In this document: positions 1 to 9,709 of the stretch, in pieces
Layout of the letters: every line of letters starts with the position of its first letter
Numbering within the stretch: the first letter of the stretch is position 1
From: Flavobacteriales bacterium
Lineage (GTDB): Bacteria; Bacteroidota; Bacteroidia; Flavobacteriales_F; PHOS-HE28
NCBI GenBank assembly: GCA_016704485.1
Contig: JADJAA010000001.1
Span: 2,199,501 to 2,263,500 of the forward strand
Length of the DNA: 64,000 bases
Reading direction: 5' to 3'
Notes under the pieces: model-generated
Database searches by the model: none
What the model saw: only the letters and a program-made list of their open reading frames with translations
What the model was told of the DNA's origin: nothing
Translations under genes and position numbers: made by a program

Positions 1-2290
1 TCCGCCTGCATCCGGAGTGCCACCAAGTTGCGCGAACAAAGAAGCTGCTGCATCCGTGGCGCACAAAGTGATAGCACCATCCGTTCCGGGGTCCGGTGGG
101 GTGTTGATGGTTACGGTTACAGTTGCTGTTTCATCCGGGCAGGGTGCAGTTCCAACAACAGTGTACGTATAGTCGCCAGCAGACATTGTCAACGGATCGA
201 TCATGCCGCCAACAACAGCACTAGGTCCTGTCCATGTTCCGCCTGCATTCGGCGTGCCACCAAGTTGCGCGAACAAAGAAGCTGCCGCATCCGTGGCGCA
301 CAAAGTGATAGATCCGTCCATTCCAGGATCCGGTGGAGTGTTGATAATTACTGCAACACTGGCCATATCATCCGGACAAGGTGCGGTTCCTGTAACGGTG
401 TATGTATAAACACCTGCGGTCATTGTCGCAGGATCGATCATGCCACCTACGACAACACTGGGTCCGTTCCATGTTCCTCCTGCATCTGGAACACCTCCGA
501 GTTGTCCGAATAAAGAGGCTGCAGCATCGGTGGAACACAAGGTGATCGCTCCATCCGTTCCTGCATTTGGTGGTGTATTTATTGTTACGGTTATAGTTAC
601 TGTTTCATCGGGGCAGGGTGCAGTTCCAACAACAGTGTACATATAGTCGCCAGCAGACATTGTCAACGGATCGATCATACCACCGACCACCGCGCTAGGT
701 CCAGTCCAAGTACCGCCTGCATCTGGAGTGCCACCAAGTTGTGTGAATAATGAAGCAGCAGCATCTGTAGAACAAAGTGTGATAGCCCCATTGGTTCCTG
801 GATCGGGTGGTGTGTTGATCGTTACGGTTACCGTAGCCAAATCATCCGGACAAGGTGCGGTTCCTGTAATGGTGTATGTATAAACACCTGCGGTCATTGT
901 CGCAGGATCGATCATGCCACCTACGACAGCGCTAGGTCCCGTCCATGTTCCGCCCGCATCCGGAGTGCCGCCAAGTTGAGTGATCAGTGAAGCCGCCGCA
1001 TCGGTGGAACACAAGGTGATAGCACCATCTGCTCCAGCATCCGGTGGTGTGTTGATCGTTACGGTTACCGTTGCAGTCTCATCCGGACAAGGTGCCGTTC
1101 CTGTAACGGTGTAGGTATAATCACCAGCGGTCATTGTCGCTGGATCGATCATGCCACCGACCACCGTGCTTGGTCCGGTCCATATTCCGCCCGTCGCAGG
1201 AGTACCTCCAAGTTGAGCGAACAAAGAAGCTGCCGCATCCGTGGAGCACAAAGTGATCGCACCATCCGTTCCAGGGTCCGGTGGGGTGTTGATGGTTACG
1301 TTAACCGTAGCCATATCATCCGCACATGGTGCTGTTCCAGTAACGGTGTAGGTGTAGTCACCTGCGGTCATAGTCGCAGGATCGATCATGCCGCCGACGA
1401 CAGCGCTAGGTCCCGTCCATGTTCCGCCCGCATCCGGAGTGCCGCCAAGTTGAGTGATCAGTGAAGCCGCCGCATCGGTGGAACACAAGGTGATAGCACC
1501 ATCTGCTCCAGCATCCGGTGGTGTGTTGATCGTTACGGTTACCGTTGCAGTCTCATCCGGACAAGGTGCCGTTCCTGTAACGGTGTAGGTATAATCACCA
1601 GCGGTCATTGTCGCTGGATCGAACATGCCACCGACCACTGCGCTCGGTCCGGTCCATATTCCGCCCGCAGCGGGAGCACCTCCAAGTTGAGCGAATAAAG
1701 AAGCAGGACCATTAGTTGAACAAAGAACTATGGCCCCATCAGTCCCTGCATCCACGGGTTGTTCTATAACCACAAAAACTTCGGCAGTTGCTGCTGGACA
1801 AGGAGCTGGACTTGGGACTGTATACGTATACAGCCCACCGTTCATGGTGCTCGGATCAAAGGCGTCGCCAATTATTGGGCTTGGTCCTGACCAAGTACCA
1901 CCAGCAATTGGCGTACCTTCGAGTTCGGCGAACAGACCTGCTGGACCTGCATTGCTACAGACGGTAACATCTCCATTATCCCCAGCATCCGTCAATAAGT
2001 TGACGATCACCTCTACCGTTGCGCTTGCAGTAGCTGGTCCACAAGCACCTGTGCCGGTTGTGGTGTAAGTATAAAACCCTGGGACATCGGTTCCGGGTAT
2101 GAAATTGCCACTATGCGGTGTGCTTGATGGGGTGGTCCACGCACCGCCAACTTCAGGTGTGCCACCTAGTTGTGAGAACAAATTGATCGGGCTGGATGTT
2201 TCGCAGACCGTAATATTTCCGTTGATACCTGGATCAGCAGGGTTATCGAACAATACATCCACACAGTCGGTCGTAGCGCAGTCCGGATGA
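1..2290 (-). repeat. Tandem array of 237-bp (79-aa) in-frame repeats
   Basis: The anchor gatcatgcc (and close variants) recurs at 200, 437, 674, 911, 1148, 1385 and 1622, exactly 237 bp apart, with diverged units continuing to about 2290. Position 1 is already inside a unit, so the array extends off the window. Each unit encodes one module of the type DAGxDGAITLCST ... GGTWTGPSAVVGG ... GDYTYTVTGTAPCP, with two conserved cysteines. Units nearest the N-terminus (1850-2290) are the most diverged; the distal ones are nearly identical. Confidence 0.95.
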
Positions 2291-4344
2291 CCCATCTGAT
2301 AAACTGTCACGCAATAGGTGGTAGTTGAACCCACGGTGGCTAAAGGGTTTGATATGTTCGGGTCGGATAATCCGGTAGCTGGACTCCAACTATAGACCAT
2401 GCCACCATTCGGGCAGATCGCGGTCCCACTCCATGACAGGCCACTTGCAGGACCATTACCTGAGTTATACACTACGGTTCCGGACGAGTTGGTCAACGTA
2501 AAGGATTGCTCGCCATTGAACAAGAATGCAGCAGTATAGTTCAAGCTGATGGCCTCACCATTGTTGACCGGCACCGCCACACTGCCTGTGGAACCGTTGG
2601 GTAAGGTCCAAGCTGTTGGTACACCATTTACTGTGATCGTTACACCGGATCCCCCAAACCATCCATCTCCCCATGTATCATTCAACGTCAATGTGTAGTT
2701 ACAAGGTGAAGCTATTCCGCCAGAGGTAATTGTCGCGCCCAACTGCACTGGATCGCCACAAGTGGTAACGTTGGCGCCCGCATTCACTTGAGGTCCTTGG
2801 ACAATGCTCACCGTGATCGTTGTGTCATACGTGCAACCGAAATTGTCCTGTACGGTGTACACGTATGGGAAATTCCCAACACCCGGCGGTGTTATGCAGA
2901 TCTGGTTACAATTCCCTGTGGTGCTTGAAATGTTCGCACCGCTCCATGAACTGCTATCACAACCGGCACCATAAACAGGCGTGAATTCGATCAGGTCCGC
3001 AAAAAGTGATGGCGCAAAATCCATATTCCAATCACAGATGAACCCATTGTCCTGCGCCCACAGATCACAGACTTGTAAGGTCCATGTGCCGTTCAAAGAC
3101 GACCCCACCAAACCACTCAAAGGGTTCAAACTTTCATAGGTTCCAGTTGGTAATGTGGCTTGCGCATTATCCACCCAAGTGCCGTTGGTCGCGGTAGGGC
3201 TGAAACAGTAGTTCCAGCATGTGCCTTGTGCGTTCGGGGTTAGATCATCATCGATAGGAATTCCTAAATATGTGTCTAAGCCACCCTGTTGGTGCATGAC
3301 CACTGACTCACCCGTTGGACTAATAATAGTGATCACAAGATCGCCGATGAACGAGTGTTCCATCGACATACAGATCGAAAGCAGACCATTTACATTAGTC
3401 AATGTTTGACCCAACGTAAATTGGTTGTAAGTAACGGTGCTGTTGAAGCAGGACCCCACGTTATCCGGAAGGAAAACCCCACTACCAAGACCAGGGGTCG
3501 GATTCTCGGTCCATGTAGTACCGTTCACATCACCATCCAAACAAATGGTTTCGCCTGGGCATCCGACCAAGGGTCCACCTGTTCCATCAAAACTCGGTAT
3601 TGTACCAACTTCGATCAGCAGATCGACCAAGTTGGTGCTTGCACAGCCATTGTTGTCCACCAATTCCAATTGCGCGATATAACCTCCAGGCTGCGTGTAT
3701 GTGTGGTTCACCGATGCCGGTGCATTATTCAGAAAGGTGCCGTCGCCAAAAACCCATCTGCGAGTTGCGATGGAAAATCCAGGTGCTGCATATGAACCAG
3801 CAGAGTTGAACGTGACACTTTCTCCGGGGCAGATCCGCTGTGCGCCTACCGCTCCATGCGTAGCAACTGCTGTTGGTCGTGTACAAGGCTGGTAGCAGGT
3901 TATCGATGCCGCAAACACTCCAAGTCCTGTTGCATTGCTCGTGAACTCAATGGTCAAACAACCACTGCTATTTCCTGCCGATGCCGATACGACCAAGCCT
4001 TGAAGTGCGGTTCCGGTCCATGAGCCAAGGATAGGGTCGGCCACGCTGTTCCCATCATGGATCACCATCACATCACCCGGTGCGGCACCGGCCGTGTTCA
4101 AGTTGAACGTGATGAAGTTCAACGAAATGGCACCGGTCGGGTCATCGGGACAAAGGGTATATATGTAATTCTCGTTGTTCCCATATCCGGTTCCGCCCTG
4201 GCCCCCGCTATCCAAGAATGCACCCACACAGGTAACATCGGTACCATTGAAAATTGGAAACGGCTGCCCGAATAATTCCATACCACTTCCCCAAAACAGA
4301 GCCAGAGCGATGGCTAGGACGATGCGAATGGTTTTGGATGACAT
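1..4344 (-). CDS. Large repetitive surface adhesin-like protein, 3' end beyond the window
   Basis: Open frame of at least 1448 codons running off the left edge; the ATG is the complement of 4342-4344. The N-terminus is a signal peptide (MSSKTIRIVLAIALALF, ending near GQP). Next comes a CUB-like segment, a PKD-like segment with the motif WVFGDGTF (about residues 170-260), and a P-domain-like stretch containing SMEHSFIGDLVI and MHQQGG. A second sandwich domain follows, and then a long array of 79-residue repeats that is still open at the window edge. The same domain order opens the next gene, which ends in a T9SS type B sorting domain, so this protein probably does too, outside the window. Likely role: secreted or cell-surface adhesin exported by Sec and then T9SS. 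The function of the repeats is not known. The frame is sure; the biological role is inference. Confidence 0.85.
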   Translation of the reverse strand, partial: MSSKTIRIVLAIALALFWGSGMELFGQPFPIFNGTDVTCVGAFLDSGGQGGTGYGNNENYIYTLCPDDPTGAISLNFITFNLNTAGAAPGDVMVIHDGNSVADPILGSWTGTALQGLVVSASAGNSSGCLTIEFTSNATGLGVFAASITCYQPCTRPTAVATHGAVGAQRICPGESVTFNSAGSYAAPGFSIATRRWVFGDGTFLNNAPASVNHTYTQPGGYIAQLELVDNNGCASTNLVDLLIEVGTIPSFDGTGGPLVGCPGETICLDGDVNGTTWTENPTPGLGSGVFLPDNVGSCFNSTVTYNQFTLGQTLTNVNGLLSICMSMEHSFIGDLVITIISPTGESVVMHQQGGLDTYLGIPIDDDLTPNAQGTCWNYCFSPTATNGTWVDNAQATLPTGTYESLNPLSGLVGSSLNGTWTLQVCDLWAQDNGFICDWNMDFAPSLFADLIEFTPVYGAGCDSSSWSGANISSTTGNCNQICITPPGVGNFPYVYTVQDNFGCTYDTTITVSIVQGPQVNAGANVTTCGDPVQLGATITSGGIASPCNYTLTLNDTWGDGWFGGSGVTITVNGVPTAWTLPNGSTGSVAVPVNNGEAISLNYTAAFLFNGEQSFTLTNSSGTVVYNSGNGPASGLSWSGTAICPNGGMVYSWSPATGLSDPNISNPLATVGSTTTYCVTVYQMGHPDCATTDCVDVLFDNPADPGINGNITVCETSSPINLFSQLGGTPEVGGAWTTPSSTPHSGNFIPGTDVPGFYTYTTTGTGACGPATASATVEVIVNLLTDAGDNGDVTVCSNAGPAGLFAELEGTPIAGGTWSGPSPIIGDAFDPSTMNGGLYTYTVPSPAPCPAATAEVFVVIEQPVDAGTDGAIVLCSTNGPASLFAQLGGAPAAGGIWTGPSAVVGGMFDPATMTAGDYTYTVTGTAPCPDETATVTVTINTPPDAGADGAITLCSTDAAASLITQLGGTPDAGGTWTGPSAVVGGMIDPATMTAGDYTYTVTGTAPCADDMATVNVTINTPPDPGTDGAITLCSTDAAASLFAQLGGTPATGGIWTGPSTVVGGMIDPATMTAGDYTYTVTGTAPCPDETATVTVTINTPPDAGADGAITLCSTDAAASLITQLGGTPDAGGTWTGPSAVVGGMIDPATMTAGVYTYTITGTAPCPDDLATVTVTINTPPDPGTNGAITLCSTDAAASLFTQLGGTPDAGGTWTGPSAVVGGMIDPLTMSAGDYMYTVVGTAPCPDETVTITVTINTPPNAGTDGAITLCSTDAAASLFGQLGGVPDAGGTWNGPSVVVGGMIDPATMTAGVYTYTVTGTAPCPDDMASVAVIINTPPDPGMDGSITLCATDAAASLFAQLGGTPNAGGTWTGPSAVVGGMIDPLTMSAGDYTYTVVGTAPCPDETATVTVTINTPPDPGTDGAITLCATDAAASLFAQLGGTPDAGG

Positions 4345-4553
4345 GTTCCGGGATCGCGATCGTTCAGTTATCGATGGTTCAGGGCAGGTAAAATGATCGA
4401 GGTTTTTGACGCTCTCACGGGTTGTAAAATATGTACTCCATCCTAATTCTGAGACTGTTCTATTCAATTTTGGACGAAGTGCCGAACCGGACCTATGAAC
4501 AGCATTGATCAGATGATAGGTTTGTTTTTTTGATCTCGGAACGTATGGATACG

Positions 4554-4587
4554 AAAAAGCGGCATTGGATCTTTCTCCTTTGCCGCT
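4554..4587 (-). terminator. Rho-independent terminator of the 4610-8293 gene
   Basis: On the minus strand a stem AGCGGCA / TGCCGCT is followed directly by TTTTTCG, about 25 bp after the stop codon. Confidence 0.75.
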
Positions 4588-4609
4588 CTTTTCATGACGA
4601 AAATTATTT

Positions 4610-7600
4610 CTACTTGATCAAGGTAACGTGACCAAGAAATTCTTTTTGTACTTCAGTACCCGCGATCTCGAAGAGTATCCTATAGGCGTAAACACCTTGA
4701 GGTAGGATCTCTCCACTGTTCTTGTAGCTTCCGAACCACGGGTCATATGGGCTAGTAGCGGTGTAAACCATCTGGCCCCAACGATCGAATACCATCATTT
4801 GGAATTTCGTGATGACATCGATGTTGACGCTCATTGCGAACACGTCATTCTTTCCATCATCATCCGGAGTGAACGCATTCGGTATGTAGGTGAAAAGAAT
4901 GTCGTCAATGATAACATCATGGCATGTCGTGTCAATGCAATTGTTATAGTTCATTGCTACCAAACAGACATTGTATGTTCCAGGAACTCGATCAGTGAAC
5001 GTGAATTCCGTATCCGTATCCGTGGTCGTAAGAAGGCCATCGATATCCCACACGTAATTCTGCGAACCTGTACTTGTATTATGGAAGGTAATGGTCGGGG
5101 CATTGATGTTCGCAGGAATCGGTCCCCATTCGAATTCTGAAACAACAGGTGGTGGACCATCTACGGTTATTACTCCTGTTCCAAAGCATCCGGCCGAATC
5201 ACGGATCCGCACCGGATGGATGTCCTCACATATGCCGATCGCGATAGCATCAACGGACCAACTGAGTCCATCATTGTAGCTGTATTCCACCGCCTCTGGA
5301 TCGTAGATCTCGATCTGGCCATCACAATCGCCGGAACATGTAACGGGTTGTGATGCAATGCTATCGATCTCCAAAAGGATAGGTTCATCAATGAAGAAGG
5401 ACGCGGTATCGATGCAAGCGTTGTCATCCGTTACGAGTAAGCTGTAATTCCCTGCACATAGATCAGTAACGTCCGTTAATGCCGGACCATTTTCACCGGT
5501 GCTCCAAATATATTCAAGTGCCACTGCTGCATTTCCACCAACAACGGTTGCGTGAGCAGTTCCGTCACAATAGGAATAACAAATGGCATCCGTCTTCGAG
5601 AACGTGATCGCCAATGGATCTGTTAGGGTCATTTGTACACTATCCACCGTGTTACAGAATGCGCCATCATTCTCTCTCCAATAGAACCAATGCGTTCCTC
5701 CCATACCAGGCTGTAGTGTAACCGTGGTCTGTGGGTTACTCGCGTTTCCGAATACTGCTCCTGACGGTCCCGTCCAAATGCCGACTCCGGTATTTCCAGG
5801 TGTAGCATTCAAGTTTATCGAGAGGTTACATGAAAAGGTCGGTTCTCCTGCATCCGGAACACCACAACAGAGTGGATCATCCGCAGCTAGAATGGTAATA
5901 ACCAGATCAGCAGTGGCCACACATCCTGCAGCACTCGTTACCGTATAGGTGTATGAACCCGGAGCGCCTATTGTCGGGTCAAATGATCCCGGTACGATGG
6001 CACTACCAGCATCGGTCCATACTCCCGTTTGGTCCGGCGTGCCCTCCAGCGAATCCGTCAATTGGATGGCCGGGTCCCCAAAGCAAAGAGTAATTGCTGC
6101 GCTCGATCCAGCATCTATGGAAGGATCCGGGCTCACGATCACGCTATCCATAACCGCACAATCCGGATTGTTGTTCAAGTAACCCGTTAAGTAATACATC
6201 GTGGGTTCCGTAACATAGACGTTGGTGGTCGGATCACTAGGGTCCGTCAAGCCATCCACAGGACTCCAGATCCAAGTTACCGGACTTGTTCCACCACCAC
6301 AAACAATGGTCCCCGTATACGATACACCTGAGGCTGGACCATCGGGCGAATCATAAATGATCGTACCAGCGTCATCCAATAAGGTAAATGAATTCTCGTT
6401 GTTCCAGTTGGTCCCGGCCGTAAACGTTAATGTGATCGTAGCCCCCGTGGTAACGTTCAACGGGACCACCAATTCGGTCATACCTGATGTACTGATCGTA
6501 TGATTCGTAATTACACCATCAATATTCACTGCCAGTGATGCGCCATTCCAAGTATCGCCGAATGATTCGTGAAGTTGTAATGTGTAGACACAATTTGTTG
6601 GAGGACCATTTGCTACCACTGCACCTCCCATTGGAAGCGGGTCGCTGCAGAGAACGATGTCCAGACCTGCCGTGAGCTCCAACTGTGGTGAGATCTCCAC
6701 AGTGATCGTAGTGTCATAGGAACAGCCGAAATTATCCGTTACAAAAAATTGATAAGCATAGGTTCCCGGATTCGTCGGTGTGGCAACAGCGGTCAATGGG
6801 TCATTGGGGTCTAATACTAGATCTGGTCCGGACCATGAAGCAGAGTCCAACGTGCTGGTGCCAATATCCGGAGTGAACTGCGTAGCATCAGGAATTATTG
6901 CTGGGTTGAAATTCAACGACCAGTCACATAAGAAACCATTATCCGCACCCCACAGATCAGTGAAAGTGATCGTCCATGTTCCATTCAATGGGCACCCCAA
7001 CATGTTGGTGAATGGTTGTACGCTGGAATAAGTGCCAGGTATCAATGCCGTGCCTTGACTCGAAGGCATGGTATTCGGTGTTCCGGTGCCCCATTGCGAA
7101 GATTCTTCCCAAGTTCCAAGCGTTGCTGTCGGACTCCAACAATAGTCCCAGCATTCACCGATCGTGGGATTAGCATTGCCATCTCCATCATTTGCGTCAC
7201 CGAGATAGGTTCCTCCACCACCTTGTTGATGCATTATCATTACCTGGCCATTCGGACAGGCCAATTGAATGACAAGGTCACCCATGAATGAATGCTCCAT
7301 GCTCACACAGATGGATTGAAGATCGTTCGCATCCGTTAAGGTTTGCCCAGGATCGAATTGGGTGAATAGTAGATCACTAACGAATGGGATACCAAGGTCA
7401 TCGGGCAGGTATACACCATCGCCGAAGTTCGCATCCGGAATTCCCGTCCAGGTCGTTGGTGTTACAACACCCGTAAGATCAACTGTTGCTCCCAAACATG
7501 TTTCGATACTTTCTACGGTACCCGCAAAAGAAGGTGTAGTGCTTACAAGGACTTGGAGATCAACTACGTTTGAATTCACACATTGATTATCGTCGATCAA

Positions 7601-8293
7601 ATTCAATTGAACAATGTATTCACCAGGCGCAGAGAATATATGGCTCGTTACGGGTGTGTTTGACGTGCTGCCATCGTCAAATACCCATGTATATTGAGTG
7701 ATATTGAAGCCTGTTGCTGCATAGGACGCAGTACCATCAAAACTGATCTCTTCTCCAACACAGATCATTGCGGGACCAGCTTCGCTCATGGAAGCCACGG
7801 CCGTTGGTCGTTCGCAGGGTGTATAGCACGTGATCCCCGCAGCAAAATCACCGGTACCGATCCCATTCGAACGGAATCGTATGGTGAGGCATCCGGTAGA
7901 ATTCATATTGGTTGCAGACGAGATCAATCCGGAAAGTGCTGTGCCGGAGTATGACCCCAAATATGTTTCTGAAGTGCTGTTTCCGTCCCAGATCTCGATA
8001 GCATCCCACGTATTTTGAGCACCTTGGGTACTTAAGTTGAACAACACCCATGTCAACGATATTGCATCACCCGGAACATCCGGACAGATCACTACTGTGA
8101 AATTCTCATTGTCACTATATGGTGCGCTAGGTCCACCCGTATCCTCAAGAATACTTGCGCAAGCATTCACTGTGCCAGCAGCGATGCTATAGGGTTGAGC
8201 ATAAGCTGAAGTAGAGGTAATGATCACCACCAATGCCATGGCCGATCCTAATAGATGCTTCAGCTTGTCAATAGGGTTAAAGGTCGTTGTCAT
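4610..8293 (-). CDS. T9SS-exported multidomain surface protein with type B C-terminal sorting domain
   Basis: 1227 aa. Signal peptide at residues 1-32 (hydrophobic core MALVVIITSTSAYAQ). A CUB-like segment follows (about 40-165), then a PKD-like domain with WVFDDGS (about 180-260). A P-domain-like segment is next (SMEHSFMGDLVI, MHQQGGGG; about 330-470), then several Ig/HYR-like modules and another PKD-like segment near 1080-1140. The last 90 residues (FTPDDDGKNDVF ... MVFDRWGQMVY ... GVYAYRILFE ... HVTLIK) match the gliding-motility-associated C-terminal domain, i.e. T9SS type B sorting. It is a tandem paralogue of the gene at 1-4344, in the same orientation with a 265-bp gap, but lacks the 79-aa repeat array. 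Known for the family: type B CTDs target large adhesins and gliding proteins to the surface. The ligand is unknown. Confidence 0.9.
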   Translation of the reverse strand: MTTTFNPIDKLKHLLGSAMALVVIITSTSAYAQPYSIAAGTVNACASILEDTGGPSAPYSDNENFTVVICPDVPGDAISLTWVLFNLSTQGAQNTWDAIEIWDGNSTSETYLGSYSGTALSGLISSATNMNSTGCLTIRFRSNGIGTGDFAAGITCYTPCERPTAVASMSEAGPAMICVGEEISFDGTASYAATGFNITQYTWVFDDGSTSNTPVTSHIFSAPGEYIVQLNLIDDNQCVNSNVVDLQVLVSTTPSFAGTVESIETCLGATVDLTGVVTPTTWTGIPDANFGDGVYLPDDLGIPFVSDLLFTQFDPGQTLTDANDLQSICVSMEHSFMGDLVIQLACPNGQVMIMHQQGGGGTYLGDANDGDGNANPTIGECWDYCWSPTATLGTWEESSQWGTGTPNTMPSSQGTALIPGTYSSVQPFTNMLGCPLNGTWTITFTDLWGADNGFLCDWSLNFNPAIIPDATQFTPDIGTSTLDSASWSGPDLVLDPNDPLTAVATPTNPGTYAYQFFVTDNFGCSYDTTITVEISPQLELTAGLDIVLCSDPLPMGGAVVANGPPTNCVYTLQLHESFGDTWNGASLAVNIDGVITNHTISTSGMTELVVPLNVTTGATITLTFTAGTNWNNENSFTLLDDAGTIIYDSPDGPASGVSYTGTIVCGGGTSPVTWIWSPVDGLTDPSDPTTNVYVTEPTMYYLTGYLNNNPDCAVMDSVIVSPDPSIDAGSSAAITLCFGDPAIQLTDSLEGTPDQTGVWTDAGSAIVPGSFDPTIGAPGSYTYTVTSAAGCVATADLVITILAADDPLCCGVPDAGEPTFSCNLSINLNATPGNTGVGIWTGPSGAVFGNASNPQTTVTLQPGMGGTHWFYWRENDGAFCNTVDSVQMTLTDPLAITFSKTDAICYSYCDGTAHATVVGGNAAVALEYIWSTGENGPALTDVTDLCAGNYSLLVTDDNACIDTASFFIDEPILLEIDSIASQPVTCSGDCDGQIEIYDPEAVEYSYNDGLSWSVDAIAIGICEDIHPVRIRDSAGCFGTGVITVDGPPPVVSEFEWGPIPANINAPTITFHNTSTGSQNYVWDIDGLLTTTDTDTEFTFTDRVPGTYNVCLVAMNYNNCIDTTCHDVIIDDILFTYIPNAFTPDDDGKNDVFAMSVNIDVITKFQMMVFDRWGQMVYTATSPYDPWFGSYKNSGEILPQGVYAYRILFEIAGTEVQKEFLGHVTLIK

Positions 8294-8401
8294 ATAGGGT
8301 CAGTGTTCGGAATTGCAGGACATACCGTCCCTTAACGGAGTTCCACTTACACATACTATGATGTATAAATGTTGTTAGGAGTTGCCTGACCCCCAAATAT
8401 A

Positions 8402-8429
8402 AGAAGTCCGGAACACCTCCCGGACTTCT
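8402..8429 (-). terminator. Terminator after the PKD membrane protein gene
   Basis: A 10-bp perfect stem AGAAGTCCGG / CCGGACTTCT, followed on the minus strand by TATATTTGG. It lies about 25 bp beyond the stop codon of the 8452-9705 gene. Confidence 0.75.
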
Positions 8430-8451
8430 CAAAAAAGGTTATCAAGGAAGC

Positions 8452-9705
8452 CTATCGCAATAAGCTCACCGTGCCGGTATAGCTACCACCAAGCTTATCA
8501 CCGTCCTTCATCTCCACCATCCACATATAATCGCCTGTGGAGCAAAGCTCACCTTTGTTGCCGATGCGACCATTCCAAGGGTGTGATATGTCGCGTGTTT
8601 CGTGGATCATTTGACCGCTTTTGGTATCATAAATGGTCATGCGGAACTTCACTCCAAGCGTCTTCAGCGCTTCTGGAATGAACACATCATCCCGGCCATC
8701 TTCGTTCGGGGAAAATGTTTTTGGAGCGAAAAGATCGTAATCGTCTTCAATGCGTATGGTCTGTTCCGTTCTATCCACACAACCATTATCGTTGGTTACG
8801 GTAAGTGTTACAGGGTATGAACCCTTTTTCTTGAATACGTGATCCGGATGGGCTATGTTGGAAGTACTACCATCACCAAAATCCCATACGTAGCTTTTCG
8901 CTCCTTGGCTTCGGTTCTCGAAATGAACTGATGGCACCGTATTATCGTATTCTTGTTTCAGCGGTTTGAATTGCGCCTCCGGCGCTTCGTGTATCACGAT
9001 GAGGTCGCTCGCTGGTTTGTTCTCTATGGAACCTCCACCGGTCGATGAATGAGACAGCATTACTTCATACGTGCCTGCCTTGCTGAACGTATGTTCAGGG
9101 GATGGTTTGTTGGAGAAGCTACCGTCACCGAAATTCCACAAGTGCATTCCCGTTTTGGGCATATTGTCCACGGCAAACTCAACATTGGCTCCTGGGCAAC
9201 CTTCCGTGATACTAGGCCGAATAGCCACAGTGGTAGAGGCAGGCTTTGGTGCAGGGGCCACATCAGAAGCGCCACTTGTGGAGATCATGGAATTTGAAGA
9301 GGGTCCCGGATCACGTGTACGAAGTGAAGTGGTTTTCTCAACAACAACAGGCAGGGCCTCATTAGCGACGATCGCTGGTGTCTCAATTTCATTGGTCTCA
9401 ATGGCAGTAACGTTCTCTGCTGCGAATTGTTCAGGAACATGCGTTGGGTTCGAAGTGGCTTCTATGTTATTTTCTGCTACAATATTCGCACTGCTGGCAA
9501 GTTGTTGCACCGTAGTGGCAACAGCTAAACTCCCGCCTAACAAGAGAAGATAGAGTGCCGCAGAGGAGGTCCAGTTGTTCTTTTTCTGGCCATCCAATCG
9601 CTTTTCCATCTGCGCCCAATCGGCAGAGTTGTAAGGTACCTCATACTGTTCCAAGGCCCCTTTCAGAGAACGCTCAAACGCATCTTGACCTTTTATCATC
9701 GTCAT
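8452..9705 (-). CDS. Membrane PKD protein with anti-sigma-like N-terminus and T9SS type B-like C-terminus
   Basis: 417 aa. Residues 1-45 are a charged cytoplasmic segment (EQYEVPYNSADWAQMEKRL) of the kind found at the start of membrane proteins encoded next to Bacteroidota ECF sigma factors. One transmembrane helix follows (about 47-65, SSAALYLLLLGGSLAVATTV), then a Thr/Ser/Pro-rich linker. There are two PKD domains (WNFGDGSFSN near 185 and WDFGDGSTSN near 270). The last 85 residues (FSPNEDGRDDVFIPE ... DYMWMVEM ... GTVSLLR) resemble the gliding-motility C-terminal domain. The sigma-factor gene ends 4 bp upstream, so the two are almost certainly co-transcribed. Inference: an envelope sensor that binds the sigma factor on the inside and carries cell-surface-type domains outside. 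No cleavable signal peptide is seen. Confidence 0.8.
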   Translation of the reverse strand: MTMIKGQDAFERSLKGALEQYEVPYNSADWAQMEKRLDGQKKNNWTSSAALYLLLLGGSLAVATTVQQLASSANIVAENNIEATSNPTHVPEQFAAENVTAIETNEIETPAIVANEALPVVVEKTTSLRTRDPGPSSNSMISTSGASDVAPAPKPASTTVAIRPSITEGCPGANVEFAVDNMPKTGMHLWNFGDGSFSNKPSPEHTFSKAGTYEVMLSHSSTGGGSIENKPASDLIVIHEAPEAQFKPLKQEYDNTVPSVHFENRSQGAKSYVWDFGDGSTSNIAHPDHVFKKKGSYPVTLTVTNDNGCVDRTEQTIRIEDDYDLFAPKTFSPNEDGRDDVFIPEALKTLGVKFRMTIYDTKSGQMIHETRDISHPWNGRIGNKGELCSTGDYMWMVEMKDGDKLGGSYTGTVSLLR

Positions 9706-9709
9706 GACA

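Noticed and set aside
1..2290. 237-bp periodic array considered as a CRISPR or satellite
   Set aside because: There are no spacers, and the period is a multiple of three with a continuous open frame on the minus strand: it is coding.
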